Assembly (NCBI RefSeq): GCF_012844305.1
Contig: NZ_JABANE010000007.1
Span: forward strand, 1 to 64,000
Direction: 5' to 3'
Source of the DNA: Flammeovirga aprica JL-4
Lineage (GTDB): Bacteria; Bacteroidota; Bacteroidia; Cytophagales; Flammeovirgaceae
DNA: 64,000 nt
Shown here in pieces: positions 7,751 to 16,453 of this stretch. The position numbers were made by a program, and so were the translations under genes. The notes beneath the pieces are model-generated. The model was not told where the DNA came from. It did no database searches and saw only the letters and a list, made by a program, of their open reading frames with translations. Numbering within the stretch: the stretch's first letter is position 1; every line of letters starts with the position of its first letter.

Positions 7751-10189
7751 ATGACTAAGAATTTACTGATTGTCGAATCGCCAGCAAAAGCCAAGACTAT
7801 AGAGAAGTATTTAGGAGGTGATTATACGGTTAGATCAAGCTATGGTCATGTTCGAGACTTGAAGAAAGGAAATGATGCCATTGATGTAGAACATGATTTT
7901 AACCCAACCTATGAAATATCGTCTGATAAGAAAGATGTTATCAGAGAACTAAAGAAATTATCTAAGGAAGCTGAGATGGTCTGGCTAGCGACCGATGATG
8001 ACCGCGAAGGAGAGGCCATTTCATGGCACTTAAAAGAAACTTTAAAACTCAAAGAAGCTGATACTAAAAGAATAGTTTTCAGAGAAATTACAAAAACTGC
8101 TATTAAAGCAGCGATTCAAGCTCCAAGAACTATTGACATTGATTTAGTAAACGCGCAGCAAGCCAGAAGAATTCTGGACCGTTTGGTAGGTTTTGAGCTT
8201 TCTCCAGTTTTATGGAAGAAAATTCAAAGAGGACTGTCAGCCGGCCGTGTTCAAAGTGTTGCTGCAAGACTTGTAGTTGAAAGAGAAAGAGAAATTGAGG
8301 CCTTTAAGCCAAAAGACTATTTTAGAGTAGTAGCTTCTTTTGATTTAGGTAATAATAAGGCATTAGAAGCTGAATTATCTACCAAATTCAATTCAAAAGA
8401 TGAAGCAGAGCAGTTTTTGAATGACTGTCTAGGTGCTGATTTTAAGATCAATGATATTAAAACTAGACCTGGCAAGAAAACGCCAGCTCCACCTTTTACC
8501 ACTTCTACATTGCAACAGGAAGCAAGTAGAAAACTTGGTTACTCTGTAGCTTCAACAATGTCCATCGCTCAGAAATTATATGAAGCGGGACACATTACTT
8601 ATATGCGTACCGACTCCTTAAACCTTTCAGAAGAAGCAATTCAATCTGCTACGAATGAAATTGCAACGGTGTATGGAGAGGATTATGTACAAGTAAGACA
8701 TTTTAAAACTTCTAATAAAGGTGCTCAAGAAGCCCACGAAGCCATTCGTCCAACCAATTTCAATAATCATAAGCCAGATCTTTCTGATAATAGAGAGGCT
8801 CGTTTGTATGACTTGATTTGGAAAAGAGCTGTTGCTTCGCAGATGGCTGATGCTAAATTGGAAAGAACGACTGCCGAAATCACTACTGCAAAGAGAACTG
8901 AAAAATTTGTAGCAAAAGGTGAGGTAGTAATTTTTGAAGGTTTCTTGAAAGCTTATATTGAATCTAACGATGATGACCATGAAGAAGACGAGGAGACAAA
9001 AGGAATGCTTCCTCCATTATCTGTTGGTCAGGACATGCCTTTAAATGTAATGTCTGCAACACAACGTTTCTCAAGACCTCCTGCTAGATATACAGAGGCA
9101 AGTCTTGTAAAAATGTTGGAAGAAAAAGGTATTGGACGTCCATCAACTTATGCACCTACAATTTCTACGATCCAAAAAAGAGAGTATGTAATTAAGGAAG
9201 CAAGAGATGGTAAAGAAAGAAATTACACTCAGTTTGTACTAGAAGGAGGTGCTGTAACTGAAAAGAACCTTACAGAAACTTACGGTACTGAGAAAGGAAA
9301 GCTTTTCCCTACAAACATGGGTATGGTAGTGAACGATTTCCTTGTGAAACATTTCACTAACGTTATTGACTATTCTTTCACAGCAAAAGTGGAAGAACAG
9401 TTTGATGAGATTGCGCATGGTAATTTACAATGGCAATCGATGTTGGGTGATTTCTATAAGCCATTCCATCATACTGTAGTAGATACTGAGGAAAATGCTG
9501 ACAGAGCTGAAGCTCATGCTGAAAAAGAATTAGGAATTGATCCTGCAACAGGGAAGAAGGTCTTAGTTCGTTTAGGTAGATTTGGTCCTATTGCTCAAAT
9601 TGGTGAGCAGGATGATGAAGAAAAGAAATTTGCTTCCCTAAGAAAAGGGCAATACTTAGAAACGATTACTTTAGAAGAAGCTTTAGAGCTATTCAAGTTA
9701 CCGAGAACATTAGGTAAATATGAAGATAAAGTAGTAGTGGCGGCAATTGGTCGTTTTGGTCCATACATCCGTCACGATGGTAAATTCGTTTCATTAGGAA
9801 AAGAATACGCTCCTGAAACCGTTGAATTAGAAACTGCAATTGAGCTTATCTTAGCGAAAAGAAAAGCTGATGCTGAAAAACTAATTAAGGTGTTTGAAGA
9901 AGAAGAAAATCTTCAACTCTTAAATGGTAGATGGGGACCTTATATTTCTTATAATAAAGCTAATATTAAAATCCCTAAGGAATTAAAAGAAAAGGCAAAG
10001 GAATTGACCTATGAGGAAGTGAAGAAGATCATAGAGGAGGCTCCAGAACCTAAAACTCGTGGTAAGAAAGCAGCGGCAAAAAAAGAACCCGCTAAGAAGG
10101 CAACTACTGCCAAGAAAACAACAGCGGCTAAGAAAACCACTGCTAAGAAGACCACTACAAGGAAAAAGACAACCACTAAAAAATCATAA
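7751..10189 (+). CDS. topA: DNA topoisomerase I with a basic C-terminal tail
   Basis: Relaxes negatively supercoiled DNA through a 5'-phosphotyrosyl intermediate. The 812-residue protein opens with the Toprim motif LLIVESPAKAKTIEKYLG, and the acidic residues DDDREGEAISWHL are present. The active-site tyrosine is Tyr284 in THITYMRTDS. RGLSAGRVQSVAARLVV and EEKGIGRPSTYAPTI are family hallmarks. Instead of the four-cysteine zinc fingers of the E. coli enzyme, the C-terminus has short repeats of the FGPYI/GRFGP kind (about residues 610-750). It ends in a roughly 50-residue Lys/Ala/Thr tail that resembles histone H1-like tails and probably binds DNA. Monocistronic with its own terminator. Confidence 0.97.
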   Translation: MTKNLLIVESPAKAKTIEKYLGGDYTVRSSYGHVRDLKKGNDAIDVEHDFNPTYEISSDKKDVIRELKKLSKEAEMVWLATDDDREGEAISWHLKETLKLKEADTKRIVFREITKTAIKAAIQAPRTIDIDLVNAQQARRILDRLVGFELSPVLWKKIQRGLSAGRVQSVAARLVVEREREIEAFKPKDYFRVVASFDLGNNKALEAELSTKFNSKDEAEQFLNDCLGADFKINDIKTRPGKKTPAPPFTTSTLQQEASRKLGYSVASTMSIAQKLYEAGHITYMRTDSLNLSEEAIQSATNEIATVYGEDYVQVRHFKTSNKGAQEAHEAIRPTNFNNHKPDLSDNREARLYDLIWKRAVASQMADAKLERTTAEITTAKRTEKFVAKGEVVIFEGFLKAYIESNDDDHEEDEETKGMLPPLSVGQDMPLNVMSATQRFSRPPARYTEASLVKMLEEKGIGRPSTYAPTISTIQKREYVIKEARDGKERNYTQFVLEGGAVTEKNLTETYGTEKGKLFPTNMGMVVNDFLVKHFTNVIDYSFTAKVEEQFDEIAHGNLQWQSMLGDFYKPFHHTVVDTEENADRAEAHAEKELGIDPATGKKVLVRLGRFGPIAQIGEQDDEEKKFASLRKGQYLETITLEEALELFKLPRTLGKYEDKVVVAAIGRFGPYIRHDGKFVSLGKEYAPETVELETAIELILAKRKADAEKLIKVFEEEENLQLLNGRWGPYISYNKANIKIPKELKEKAKELTYEEVKKIIEEAPEPKTRGKKAAAKKEPAKKATTAKKTTAAKKTTAKKTTTRKKTTTKKS

Positions 10190-10207
10190 TTAAAGATTTT
10201 TCTTTTG

Positions 10208-10265
10208 GAGTTCGATGAAAAAACAAGTCAAAATTTGGCTCTGTTTTGAATCGAACTCTTTTTTT
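10208..10265 (+). terminator. Terminator downstream of topA
   Basis: GAGTTCGAT (10208-10216) pairs with ATCGAACTC (10250-10258). The interior can pair further, and a run of T follows (10259-10266). Confidence 0.75.
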
Positions 10266-10450
10266 TCTCTATTTTTCATTGAAAAATGCTAAGAAAATCG
10301 CATTACATAGGCATGTATTCGCGTAAGCAAATTAGACTTTACATTTATTTTAATTAGAATTGTATTACCAAACGGACATGATGAATATCATTGTGTTTTT
10401 TTTAAGTAGCAATACGTAAACAAACTTGTGCACCCAACGGGTCAATTGTC

Positions 10451-11641
10451 ATGAACATTCACGAATACCAAGCAAAAAGCATCCTTAAGGAATACGGAGT
10501 AAAAGTTCCTGCAGGATATGTAGCAGAAACTCCAGAAGAAGCTGTGGAGGCTGCAAAAAAACTTACTGAAGAAACAGGCACTAATTTCTGGGTTGTAAAA
10601 GCTCAAATTCATGCTGGTGGCCGTGGTAAAGGCGGTGGAGTAAAAGTTGCTAAAAGTATGGACGATGTGAAAACGCTTTCAGAGCAAATCATCGGTATGC
10701 AATTAGTTACACCTCAAACAGGACCTGAAGGTAAGAAGGTTAACAAAATCATGGTTCAACAGGATGTATATTACCCTGGTGAATCAGAAATCAAAGAATA
10801 TTATATGTCTGTACTGCTTGACAGAGCTACAGGTAAAAATATGATCATGTACTCTACAGAGGGTGGTATGGACATTGAAGAAGTAGCGGAGAAAACTCCT
10901 GAGCTTATCTTCAAAGAAGAGATCGATCCAGCTGTAGGTATCCAAGGTTTCCAAGCAAGAAGAGTTGCTTTTAACTTAGGAACATCAGGTAAGTCTTTCA
11001 AAGAGATGACAAAATTTGTTACTGCTCTTTATAACGCTTACGTTGATACAGATTCTGAAATGTTTGAAATCAACCCTGTTTTCAAAACTTCAGATGATCA
11101 AGTGATGGCCGTTGATGCTAAAGTAGGTATCGATGATAACGCTTTATACCGTCACAAAAATATCGCTGAAATGCGTGATATCACTGAGGAAGATCCAACA
11201 GAAGTTGAAGCTGGCGAGTCTGGTCTTAACTATGTGAAATTGGATGGTAACGTAGGTTGTATGGTAAACGGTGCAGGTTTAGCAATGGCAACTATGGATA
11301 TGATTAAGCTTTCTGGTGGTGATCCTGCTAACTTCCTTGACGTAGGGGGTGGAGCAAACGCTACTACTGTAGAAGCTGGATTTAGAATTATCCTTAAAGA
11401 TCCTAACGTAAAAGCTATCCTTATCAACGTATTTGGTGGTATCGTTCGTTGTGATCGTGTAGCAAACGGTGTTGTTGAAGCTTACAAAAACATTGGTGAC
11501 ATTCAAGTGCCAATCATTGTACGTCTTCAAGGTACTAACGCTGAGGAAGGTGCTAAAATCATTGACGAGTCAGGATTAAAAGTAACTTCAGCGATTACTC
11601 TTAAAGAAGCTGCTGAAAAAGTAAAAATTGCTTTAGCATAA
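10451..11641 (+). CDS. sucC: Succinyl-CoA ligase [ADP/GDP-forming] subunit beta
   Basis: The beta subunit of succinyl-CoA synthetase, the TCA step that makes ATP or GTP from succinyl-CoA. The 396 residues start [17 protein letters not shown] and carry the ATP-grasp glycine loop [11 protein letters not shown]. The C-terminal part contains [20 protein letters not shown] and [10 protein letters not shown], all diagnostic. No sucD (alpha subunit) is adjacent: the next gene is lpxK after a strong terminator, so the two subunits are encoded apart in this genome. It is preceded by a 261-base gap containing the topA terminator. Confidence 0.97.
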   Translation: MNIHEYQAKSILKEYGVKVPAGYVAETPEEAVEAAKKLTEETGTNFWVVKAQIHAGGRGKGGGVKVAKSMDDVKTLSEQIIGMQLVTPQTGPEGKKVNKIMVQQDVYYPGESEIKEYYMSVLLDRATGKNMIMYSTEGGMDIEEVAEKTPELIFKEEIDPAVGIQGFQARRVAFNLGTSGKSFKEMTKFVTALYNAYVDTDSEMFEINPVFKTSDDQVMAVDAKVGIDDNALYRHKNIAEMRDITEEDPTEVEAGESGLNYVKLDGNVGCMVNGAGLAMATMDMIKLSGGDPANFLDVGGGANATTVEAGFRIILKDPNVKAILINVFGGIVRCDRVANGVVEAYKNIGDIQVPIIVRLQGTNAEEGAKIIDESGLKVTSAITLKEAAEKVKIALA

Positions 11642-11663
11642 TTACTTTTATTAGAATATTTTC

Positions 11664-11692
11664 AACCCATCTGTTTTTCAGATGGGTTTTTT
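11664..11692 (+). terminator. Terminator downstream of sucC
   Basis: AACCCATCTG and CAGATGGGTT form a perfect 10-bp stem with a TTTTT loop, followed by a T-run. It lies 19 bases before the lpxK start codon. Confidence 0.9.
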
Positions 11693-11710
11693 ATTATCTA
11701 TTTTTGAGGC

Positions 11711-12727
11711 ATGAAGTATATATTAAAGCCCTTTTCTACCTTATACGATTACATTACAAGCATTCGTAATAAAAACTATGACAATGGCAGAAGTCGTGTT
11801 GTCTCATTTACTTTGCCTATTATTTGTGTTGGAAATTTATCAGTGGGAGGTACTGGAAAAACACCTTTCGTAGAATTTCTGATCCAAAACTTTTCAAAGA
11901 AGTATAAGGTAGGCATCTTAAGTAGAGGATACGGTAGAAAAACTAAAGGACCAATATATGCGGATGAAATAGCTACTGCTAAAACAATTGGTGATGAGCC
12001 AATGCAGTATCACTCAAAATATAATAATGTGGAAGTGGTAGTAGCTGAACAAAGAGTACTTGGGATGCCCTTCTTTATGGATTCTGATATGATCGTTCTA
12101 GATGACGCTTTTCAGCATAGAGCCATTCACAGAGATTTGAATATTATGCTTTCTGATTTCAGCTCTCCATTTTTCAAAGATGAAGTATTGCCTTTAGGTA
12201 GATTAAGAGAGAATCGGGAGGGAGCTTCAAGAGCTGATATCATCATTTACACAAAAGTTAAAAATCAACTTTCTCAAACTGAAATTGATACTTATACTCA
12301 GGAAACACATAAGTATGCTCCCAATGCACATGTATTCTTTACTTCTATCAAATATGATGAAGCTTATGTCTTGAATGAACAATCAGATGTCAATGCTGAT
12401 GATCAAAAGGTGTATGTGATGACAAGTATCGCTAAGCCTGAACCTATGATTGAGTATATCGAAGAAGAATTACAAAAAGAGGTTGTAAAGCACTTTAAGT
12501 TTAGAGATCATTACTCTTTCACTGAAAAAACAATTCAGAGAATTGAAAATGAGATAGGGTCAAATAAAGTGGTGATCATTTCTGAAAAAGATGCTGTCAA
12601 ACTTAGACCACTTTTAAGAAATACTACACTTCAATTTATGGTTATTCCTATTTTACCCGAAGTGCTGGACGATAAAAAAGATCAGCTATTAGCACTTATC
12701 GAAACCGCTTTATCAAAAGAAGAATAA
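11711..12727 (+). CDS. lpxK: Tetraacyldisaccharide 4'-kinase
   Basis: Phosphorylates the 4' position of the lipid A disaccharide precursor at the inner membrane. The 338-residue protein has an N-terminal amphipathic/hydrophobic start (ILKPFSTLYDYITSIRN) and the P-loop SVGGTGKTP at residues 44-52. LSRGYGRKTKG and MIVLDDAFQHRAIHRDLN, with the catalytic DDxFQH, are both intact, as is the ISEKDAVKLR motif near the C-terminus. The start lies just after the sucC terminator. Its last 46 bases overlap the 3' end of the convergent gene at 12682-13371. Confidence 0.95.
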   Translation: MKYILKPFSTLYDYITSIRNKNYDNGRSRVVSFTLPIICVGNLSVGGTGKTPFVEFLIQNFSKKYKVGILSRGYGRKTKGPIYADEIATAKTIGDEPMQYHSKYNNVEVVVAEQRVLGMPFFMDSDMIVLDDAFQHRAIHRDLNIMLSDFSSPFFKDEVLPLGRLRENREGASRADIIIYTKVKNQLSQTEIDTYTQETHKYAPNAHVFFTSIKYDEAYVLNEQSDVNADDQKVYVMTSIAKPEPMIEYIEEELQKEVVKHFKFRDHYSFTEKTIQRIENEIGSNKVVIISEKDAVKLRPLLRNTTLQFMVIPILPEVLDDKKDQLLALIETALSKEE

Positions 12728-13371
12728 TCAATCCACTTGTCTTTATCCCACAAATACGTTTCCATTGCCGAGAACTTCTTTTTATAATCATAGAAGGATG
12801 GAACGTCATAACAGTAACCATGATAGTAGTAATCGCATTCCAGTTGATTAGCATACATGATCTCTACAAGCATGGTAAAAATGCCTAAACTATAACTTCT
12901 ATATTCGGGGTGAAACATTCCATAAATACTAGAAAGAGAACTTTCACCAATTCCAAAATAACTAACAGCAATTAGTTTATCGGCATCATATACTCTTAGA
13001 TCTAGAATAGTGGTGGGGGTACTTGACGTTTTTTCTTTAGACAGAAAATCAAAAATGCTTTGAGGAACATTATCCTCAAACTTCATCTTATGCTCATGAA
13101 ATAATTCTTGTGAGATATCATCAATTTCTGCTTTTTGAATACTTAATTTGAAATGCTCACATTTACGTAAAATTTTACGTTGTGACTTTGAAGGTTTAAA
13201 ATCAGTTACTCTTAAACGTAATGGTAAAACGTTACAAACTTTTTCATCATGAATGCTAATATTATACCTGAAGAAGTTTGGTCCGAAATGTCTCCAGCCC
13301 TTTGCCAATAAATAGTCATATTGAGAAGGAGATACCCATGTCCTTGAAAACTCATCTAGTATATAGTTCAT
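12682..13371 (-). CDS. Arginyl/leucyl-tRNA-protein transferase-like protein (ATE/Bpt family, divergent)
   Basis: The 229 residues follow the bacterial arginyl/leucyl transferase layout. The N-terminus has LLAKGWRHFGPNFFR, like the family's GWRRFGxxFxRP. Next is LPLRLRVTDFKPSKSQRKIL, like the family's RVxVxxFxPSrSQRR. The C-terminal GNAT-like half has SSIYGMFHPEYRSYSLGIF and YYHGYCYDVPSFYDYKKKF, like the family's lgYYI...YK..F. Such enzymes add an amino acid to N-termini for degradation by ClpS/ClpAP (family knowledge). The oddity is the N-terminal cysteine cluster, normally CxxC...C just after GWRRFG: here the segment is NISIHDEKVCNVLP with one cysteine. Activity is therefore uncertain. It overlaps the 3' end of lpxK by 46 bases, tail to tail. 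Confidence 0.7.
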   Translation of the reverse strand: MNYILDEFSRTWVSPSQYDYLLAKGWRHFGPNFFRYNISIHDEKVCNVLPLRLRVTDFKPSKSQRKILRKCEHFKLSIQKAEIDDISQELFHEHKMKFEDNVPQSIFDFLSKEKTSSTPTTILDLRVYDADKLIAVSYFGIGESSLSSIYGMFHPEYRSYSLGIFTMLVEIMYANQLECDYYYHGYCYDVPSFYDYKKKFSAMETYLWDKDKWIDYSSFDKAVSISANS

Positions 13372-13457
13372 TGATTGATAATTTTATAACCTAAAAAACA
13401 GGTAAAGAATGAAATGTTTAACATTAAAACTACAAATTTTATTTAGAAAAAGAACTT

Positions 13458-14033
13458 CTATTTAGATTCTTTCATCAAGTCTCTGTCTTTTTTCATGATC
13501 CTACTCAAGGTCTCTGGTTGCATTCTTAGATAAGAAGCGATGTATTTCATGGGTATATGTTGAAACAATTGAGGGCTTCTCTTTATTACCCTTTCAAATC
13601 TTTTGACAGGAGAAGTAGTCAATAAATCAATCTCTCTTTTAATCTGTTGCTTAAAGAAATTTTGTAGATAAAGATCATATTCCTTTTGATAAGCTGGATC
13701 TGAAGCAATTATTTCAAAAAAATGTGTTTTATGAATCTTCTTTACCGTTGAACTTCTGATACACTCAATAGTAAATAGAGATGGGCTTCCATCAAAAAAT
13801 GAAGGGATAGATGCTAAAATGGAATTTTTATAGCCAAACCGAATAGTATGCTCTTCCTTATTTCCTTCCTCAAAATAAGTAACACGCACAGCACCTTCTA
13901 AAATGATATACATGTGCTTTTCAATTTCTCCCACTCTGATTAGTAAATCACCTCTCGAAAGCTTTTTTAGTTCAGATATATTTTCGTTTGAATGTACAAG
14001 AGCATGAAATAGAGAATCCATAGTATTTTGCAT
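13458..14033 (-). CDS. Crp/Fnr family transcriptional regulator
   Basis: The 191-residue protein has a cyclic-nucleotide-binding-type beta-roll (about residues 25-115, with IEKHMYIILEGAVRVTYFEEGNKEE and PSFFDGSPSLFTIECI). An alpha-helical linker and a short C-terminal helix-turn-helix follow (IASYLRMQPETLSRIMKKD). No cysteine cluster for an Fe-S cluster is present, so it is not an Fnr-type oxygen sensor. The canonical cAMP phosphate-binding RAAT-type motif is not obvious, so the ligand is unknown; many such Bacteroidota proteins are stand-alone regulators. It lies 86 bases upstream of the ATE-like gene on the same strand and is divergent from the gene at 14245, either of which could be a target. 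Confidence 0.85.
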   Translation of the reverse strand: MQNTMDSLFHALVHSNENISELKKLSRGDLLIRVGEIEKHMYIILEGAVRVTYFEEGNKEEHTIRFGYKNSILASIPSFFDGSPSLFTIECIRSSTVKKIHKTHFFEIIASDPAYQKEYDLYLQNFFKQQIKREIDLLTTSPVKRFERVIKRSPQLFQHIPMKYIASYLRMQPETLSRIMKKDRDLMKESK

Positions 14034-14244
14034 TGAAGAAAACGAATAGTTTATACTTAAAATGAACGTTGTGAGTGAACATCCTTTGTAAAACTTTATT
14101 GATGATATTTTTATCTAGAATTATGCGATAAGCTAAATAAGCAGTTATACAATCAAAATCTAACTTTTTCCAATTTTAAATGTATAACTGCTCAAAAACA
14201 AAGAAAAAACCTTATTTTCGCACTCTAACACTTACAAAATTACA

Positions 14245-15162
14245 ATGATTAAATATTTTATCTTAACTGTACTACTTGCTTTTGCCATGCAAGTGCAGGC
14301 ACAACAAACAGATTATTCTTTTGAAGGATTAATAAATACTGAACTAAAAGTAAGACTTCGTTTTTCTATTGAAGATCAAAAAGCAGAAGGCTATTGTATA
14401 TATGTAGACACAAAAGACAAAAAAACACTGACAGGCGAGATCGCCGAAGATGGTACACTTACATTGCGTCAAAAAGACGGTGAACGTTTTGAAGGGAAAA
14501 TCATCGCAAATTATATGTATAAAGGTGAGTTTTTCAATAATGAAAATGTAGATCAAGGTACTTTCTTGTTTTCAAAAATTGAGACACCAATTACTGAGGA
14601 TGAGGCACTTTTATCAGGAGCAGGAGCAACATCAAAAGAAACTATTTCTACATCAAAACCAAAGCAGTCTTTAACAGAAGTTGAGTTAAATGACATTTTG
14701 AATAAATACGTAAAGGAATACAAGGAGTGCTATCAGAAAGGTATTGACCCAATGAAATGCCGTCAGTATACTTCCAGAGCGATCACTGAAATCTTTAACA
14801 TTGATGATTTCAAAGATCCTTATGTTGGTGGAAGTTTCCTTACGATGACAGAAGCATACGATAAAATCTCAGCGGATAGCAATTGGAAAATGTTAGGTGA
14901 GGCTAGCAATAGTTCCACTTTAACAGAAGCTATTCAAAAAGCCAACGAGGGTGAATTAGTTTTAGTCGCTTATGCTTTTAAAGGTTTTATCCAACTGTCA
15001 TTTATCCGTAAAGGAGAAGGGAAAATGTCTTCCAAGTGGGGGGCAAAAGTTCCTGAAGTAGCAATCTTCTTCAATAATGACCCAAGCAAGTCGTATGCAT
15101 CAAAGGGATTGAATTATTTATGGAGAGATGGATCTAATATCGAAATTTGGATCAAGAAATAG
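14245..15162 (+). CDS. Secreted protein with a possible degenerate Cys-amidase-like C-terminal domain
   Basis: I do not recognise a named family. Residues 1-19 form a signal peptide (ending VQAQ). Residues 20-115 are beta-rich with repeated K-x-G-x-I/D-G-T patterns. Residues 150-305 resemble the C-terminal layout of NlpC/CHAP-like amidases that I know as Cys ... A-x-x-G-x-LVVA ... GHVAVV ... G-K-x-P-x-VA ... KGLNYAF. Here this reads C172 (MKCRQYTSRA), ANEGELVLVAYAFKG, then FIQLSFI, WGAKVPEVAIFF and SKGLNYLWRD. The histidine expected after the glycine is Phe248, so if the match is right this is a pseudoenzyme. The fold call is inference. TTATTTTCG at 14212-14220 could be a -7 region. Confidence 0.5.
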   Translation: MIKYFILTVLLAFAMQVQAQQTDYSFEGLINTELKVRLRFSIEDQKAEGYCIYVDTKDKKTLTGEIAEDGTLTLRQKDGERFEGKIIANYMYKGEFFNNENVDQGTFLFSKIETPITEDEALLSGAGATSKETISTSKPKQSLTEVELNDILNKYVKEYKECYQKGIDPMKCRQYTSRAITEIFNIDDFKDPYVGGSFLTMTEAYDKISADSNWKMLGEASNSSTLTEAIQKANEGELVLVAYAFKGFIQLSFIRKGEGKMSSKWGAKVPEVAIFFNNDPSKSYASKGLNYLWRDGSNIEIWIKK

Positions 15163-15182
15163 TGCTTTTTGAAACTTCATTT

Positions 15183-15400
15183 ATTATCTTATAGTTGTGT
15201 ATATAGAGATTCATATAAATTAGTTAAACATTTAAAATTGGGAAAAGTTAGATTATTATTTTTTTGATTAATCAAGGCAGAATTGAAGAGCATAGCATAG
15301 CTACGTGATGAAATTCTAACGCTGAGTAGTCAAAAAAAGAAGATCTAAAACTTCCGATTTTGATTGTATAATTACTTAAAACTATTAATCATAAGATAAT
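15183..15400. repeat. ~215-bp inverted-repeat element filling the intergenic space
   Basis: The ends are ATTATCTTAT (15183-15192) and ATAAGATAAT (15391-15400), an exact 10-bp inverted repeat. Further in, AAAATTGGG...TTAGAT...TTTTTTTGATTA is matched on the other side by the complement of TAGTCAAAAAAA...ATCTAAAACTTCCGATTTT. The centre (about 15274-15321) contains AGGCAGAATTGAAGAGCATA and ends ATTCTAACG. It closely matches the centre of the element at 46791-46951 (AGGCAGATTTGCAGAGCATA, ATCTAACG). No ORF is present, so it would be a MITE-like or structural repeat. It spans almost the whole gap between two genes and stops four bases before an ATG. Confidence 0.6.
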
Positions 15401-15404
15401 TGAA

Positions 15405-15725
15405 ATGAAAACGTCAAAAGAAAAAGTATTATCATTTTTACAAGCACAAATCAAAGACTCTAAAGAAAGTACTCAAAGCAATTTCCAGAATGTAGTGCGA
15501 CTGATGCATCAGCCTTATTTAAATGAAGGCATTGGGAAAGGGAGTATTTTCGAAACCGAAAGTTCATTATTTGTAGTAGGAGTAAAGCTTCCTGCTTTAA
15601 AGTACGAAGGCAAGAACATCATTGGTCTGACAACAGATTCTCCATTTTATAGGTTCTTTAAAGATAAAAAGGATGGGGACGAAGTGAAGTTCGGGAATGA
15701 TATTGAGCATATTAAAATAATATAG
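15405..15725 (+). CDS. Small protein resembling a stand-alone GreA C-terminal domain
   Basis: 106 residues. The first 30 are helical (KEKVLSFLQAQIKDSKESTQ). Residues 45-106 read GSIFETESSLFVVGVKLPAL, then NIIGLTTDSPFYRFFKDKKDGDEVKFGN. This follows the GreA/GreB C-terminal pattern of G-x-L/I-x-x-T, then I-x-S-P-x-x-x-x-x-x-x-K-x-GD-x-V. Bacteroidota have related ~150-residue GreA-like small proteins often mislabelled in databases; this one is shorter and lacks most of the coiled-coil. No function can be given. It follows the inverted-repeat element directly and ends at a clear terminator. Confidence 0.6.
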   Translation: MKTSKEKVLSFLQAQIKDSKESTQSNFQNVVRLMHQPYLNEGIGKGSIFETESSLFVVGVKLPALKYEGKNIIGLTTDSPFYRFFKDKKDGDEVKFGNDIEHIKII

Positions 15726-15730
15726 CTAAG

Positions 15731-15768
15731 AGGCATCTATCTTACAGAAGGTAGATGCCTTTGCTTTT
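15731..15768 (+). terminator. Terminator downstream of the GreA-C-like gene
   Basis: AGGCATCTATCTT (15731-15743) pairs with AAGGTAGATGCCT (15748-15760) with one G-U pair and an ACAG loop, followed by TTGCTTTT. Confidence 0.75.
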
Positions 15769-15839
15769 AACAATTATTCAGGTTCTTTTTATATTATTGC
15801 CTAACTGTTGCACATTATTAATTCCTAAATTTGTTATTG

Positions 15840-16280
15840 ATGAATAATGTTAAACAGTACATATCATTTTTTATATTCTTAGTGTACACAATAGGAGTTA
15901 CTCACACTTTTATTGCCCACTCTGAATACGATATACATTGCTCAGCTGAGCAGAAGGGTTGTTGCATTAAAGATGATAGTACAGACCGTAAAACATACAA
16001 CTATAACGAGCATACTGATTTAGATCTGTATGATTTTATTGCTTGTCTTTTAGGTCATATTAATCATTCTGCAGTGGTAGATAATAAGATCTCTACCGAT
16101 AACGAAATGATCTTAAAAGCTCCTAAGTTGATTAGAGAAGTAATTGCTTTCTGCATTTTATGGAGCACCCCAAAATCTATTACAGAAGTTGTTAATCACT
16201 ATGTGGTTGATAATCTCTCTGTAAAATCACTTCTTTACATTACCTGTTCAGGTAAACGGGGACCTCCTACAGTATACTAA
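15840..16280 (+). CDS. Small secreted Cys/His-containing protein of a metal-efflux locus
   Basis: The frame is open from a TTG at 15831, but the ATG at 15840 gives the better start: a 146-residue protein with an N-terminal hydrophobic segment (QYISFFIFLVYTIGVTHTF). Next come HSEYDIHCSAEQKGCCIKDD and several His residues (LLGHINHS). It ends in GKRGPPTVY. I recall similar short proteins with an RGPP ending just upstream of CusA/CzcA genes in other Bacteroidota. The Cys/His residues suggest metal binding or sensing in the periplasm, which is inference. It lies 173 bases upstream of the RND pump gene. Confidence 0.65.
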   Translation: MNNVKQYISFFIFLVYTIGVTHTFIAHSEYDIHCSAEQKGCCIKDDSTDRKTYNYNEHTDLDLYDFIACLLGHINHSAVVDNKISTDNEMILKAPKLIREVIAFCILWSTPKSITEVVNHYVVDNLSVKSLLYITCSGKRGPPTVY

Positions 16281-16453
16281 CCTACTTGATATAACTTCTG
16301 TTCGCTTCTCAGCTAAAAAGAGTAGCCTGATTGTTATATCCATTTTTTCTCCTTTCTAATTACTGAATCATTAACTGATTTCTGTATATGTTTTCGTGTA
16401 CAATGAGAATTGGACTAGGAGTAGTATACACCAACAAAAAAAAGTAAAGAAAG

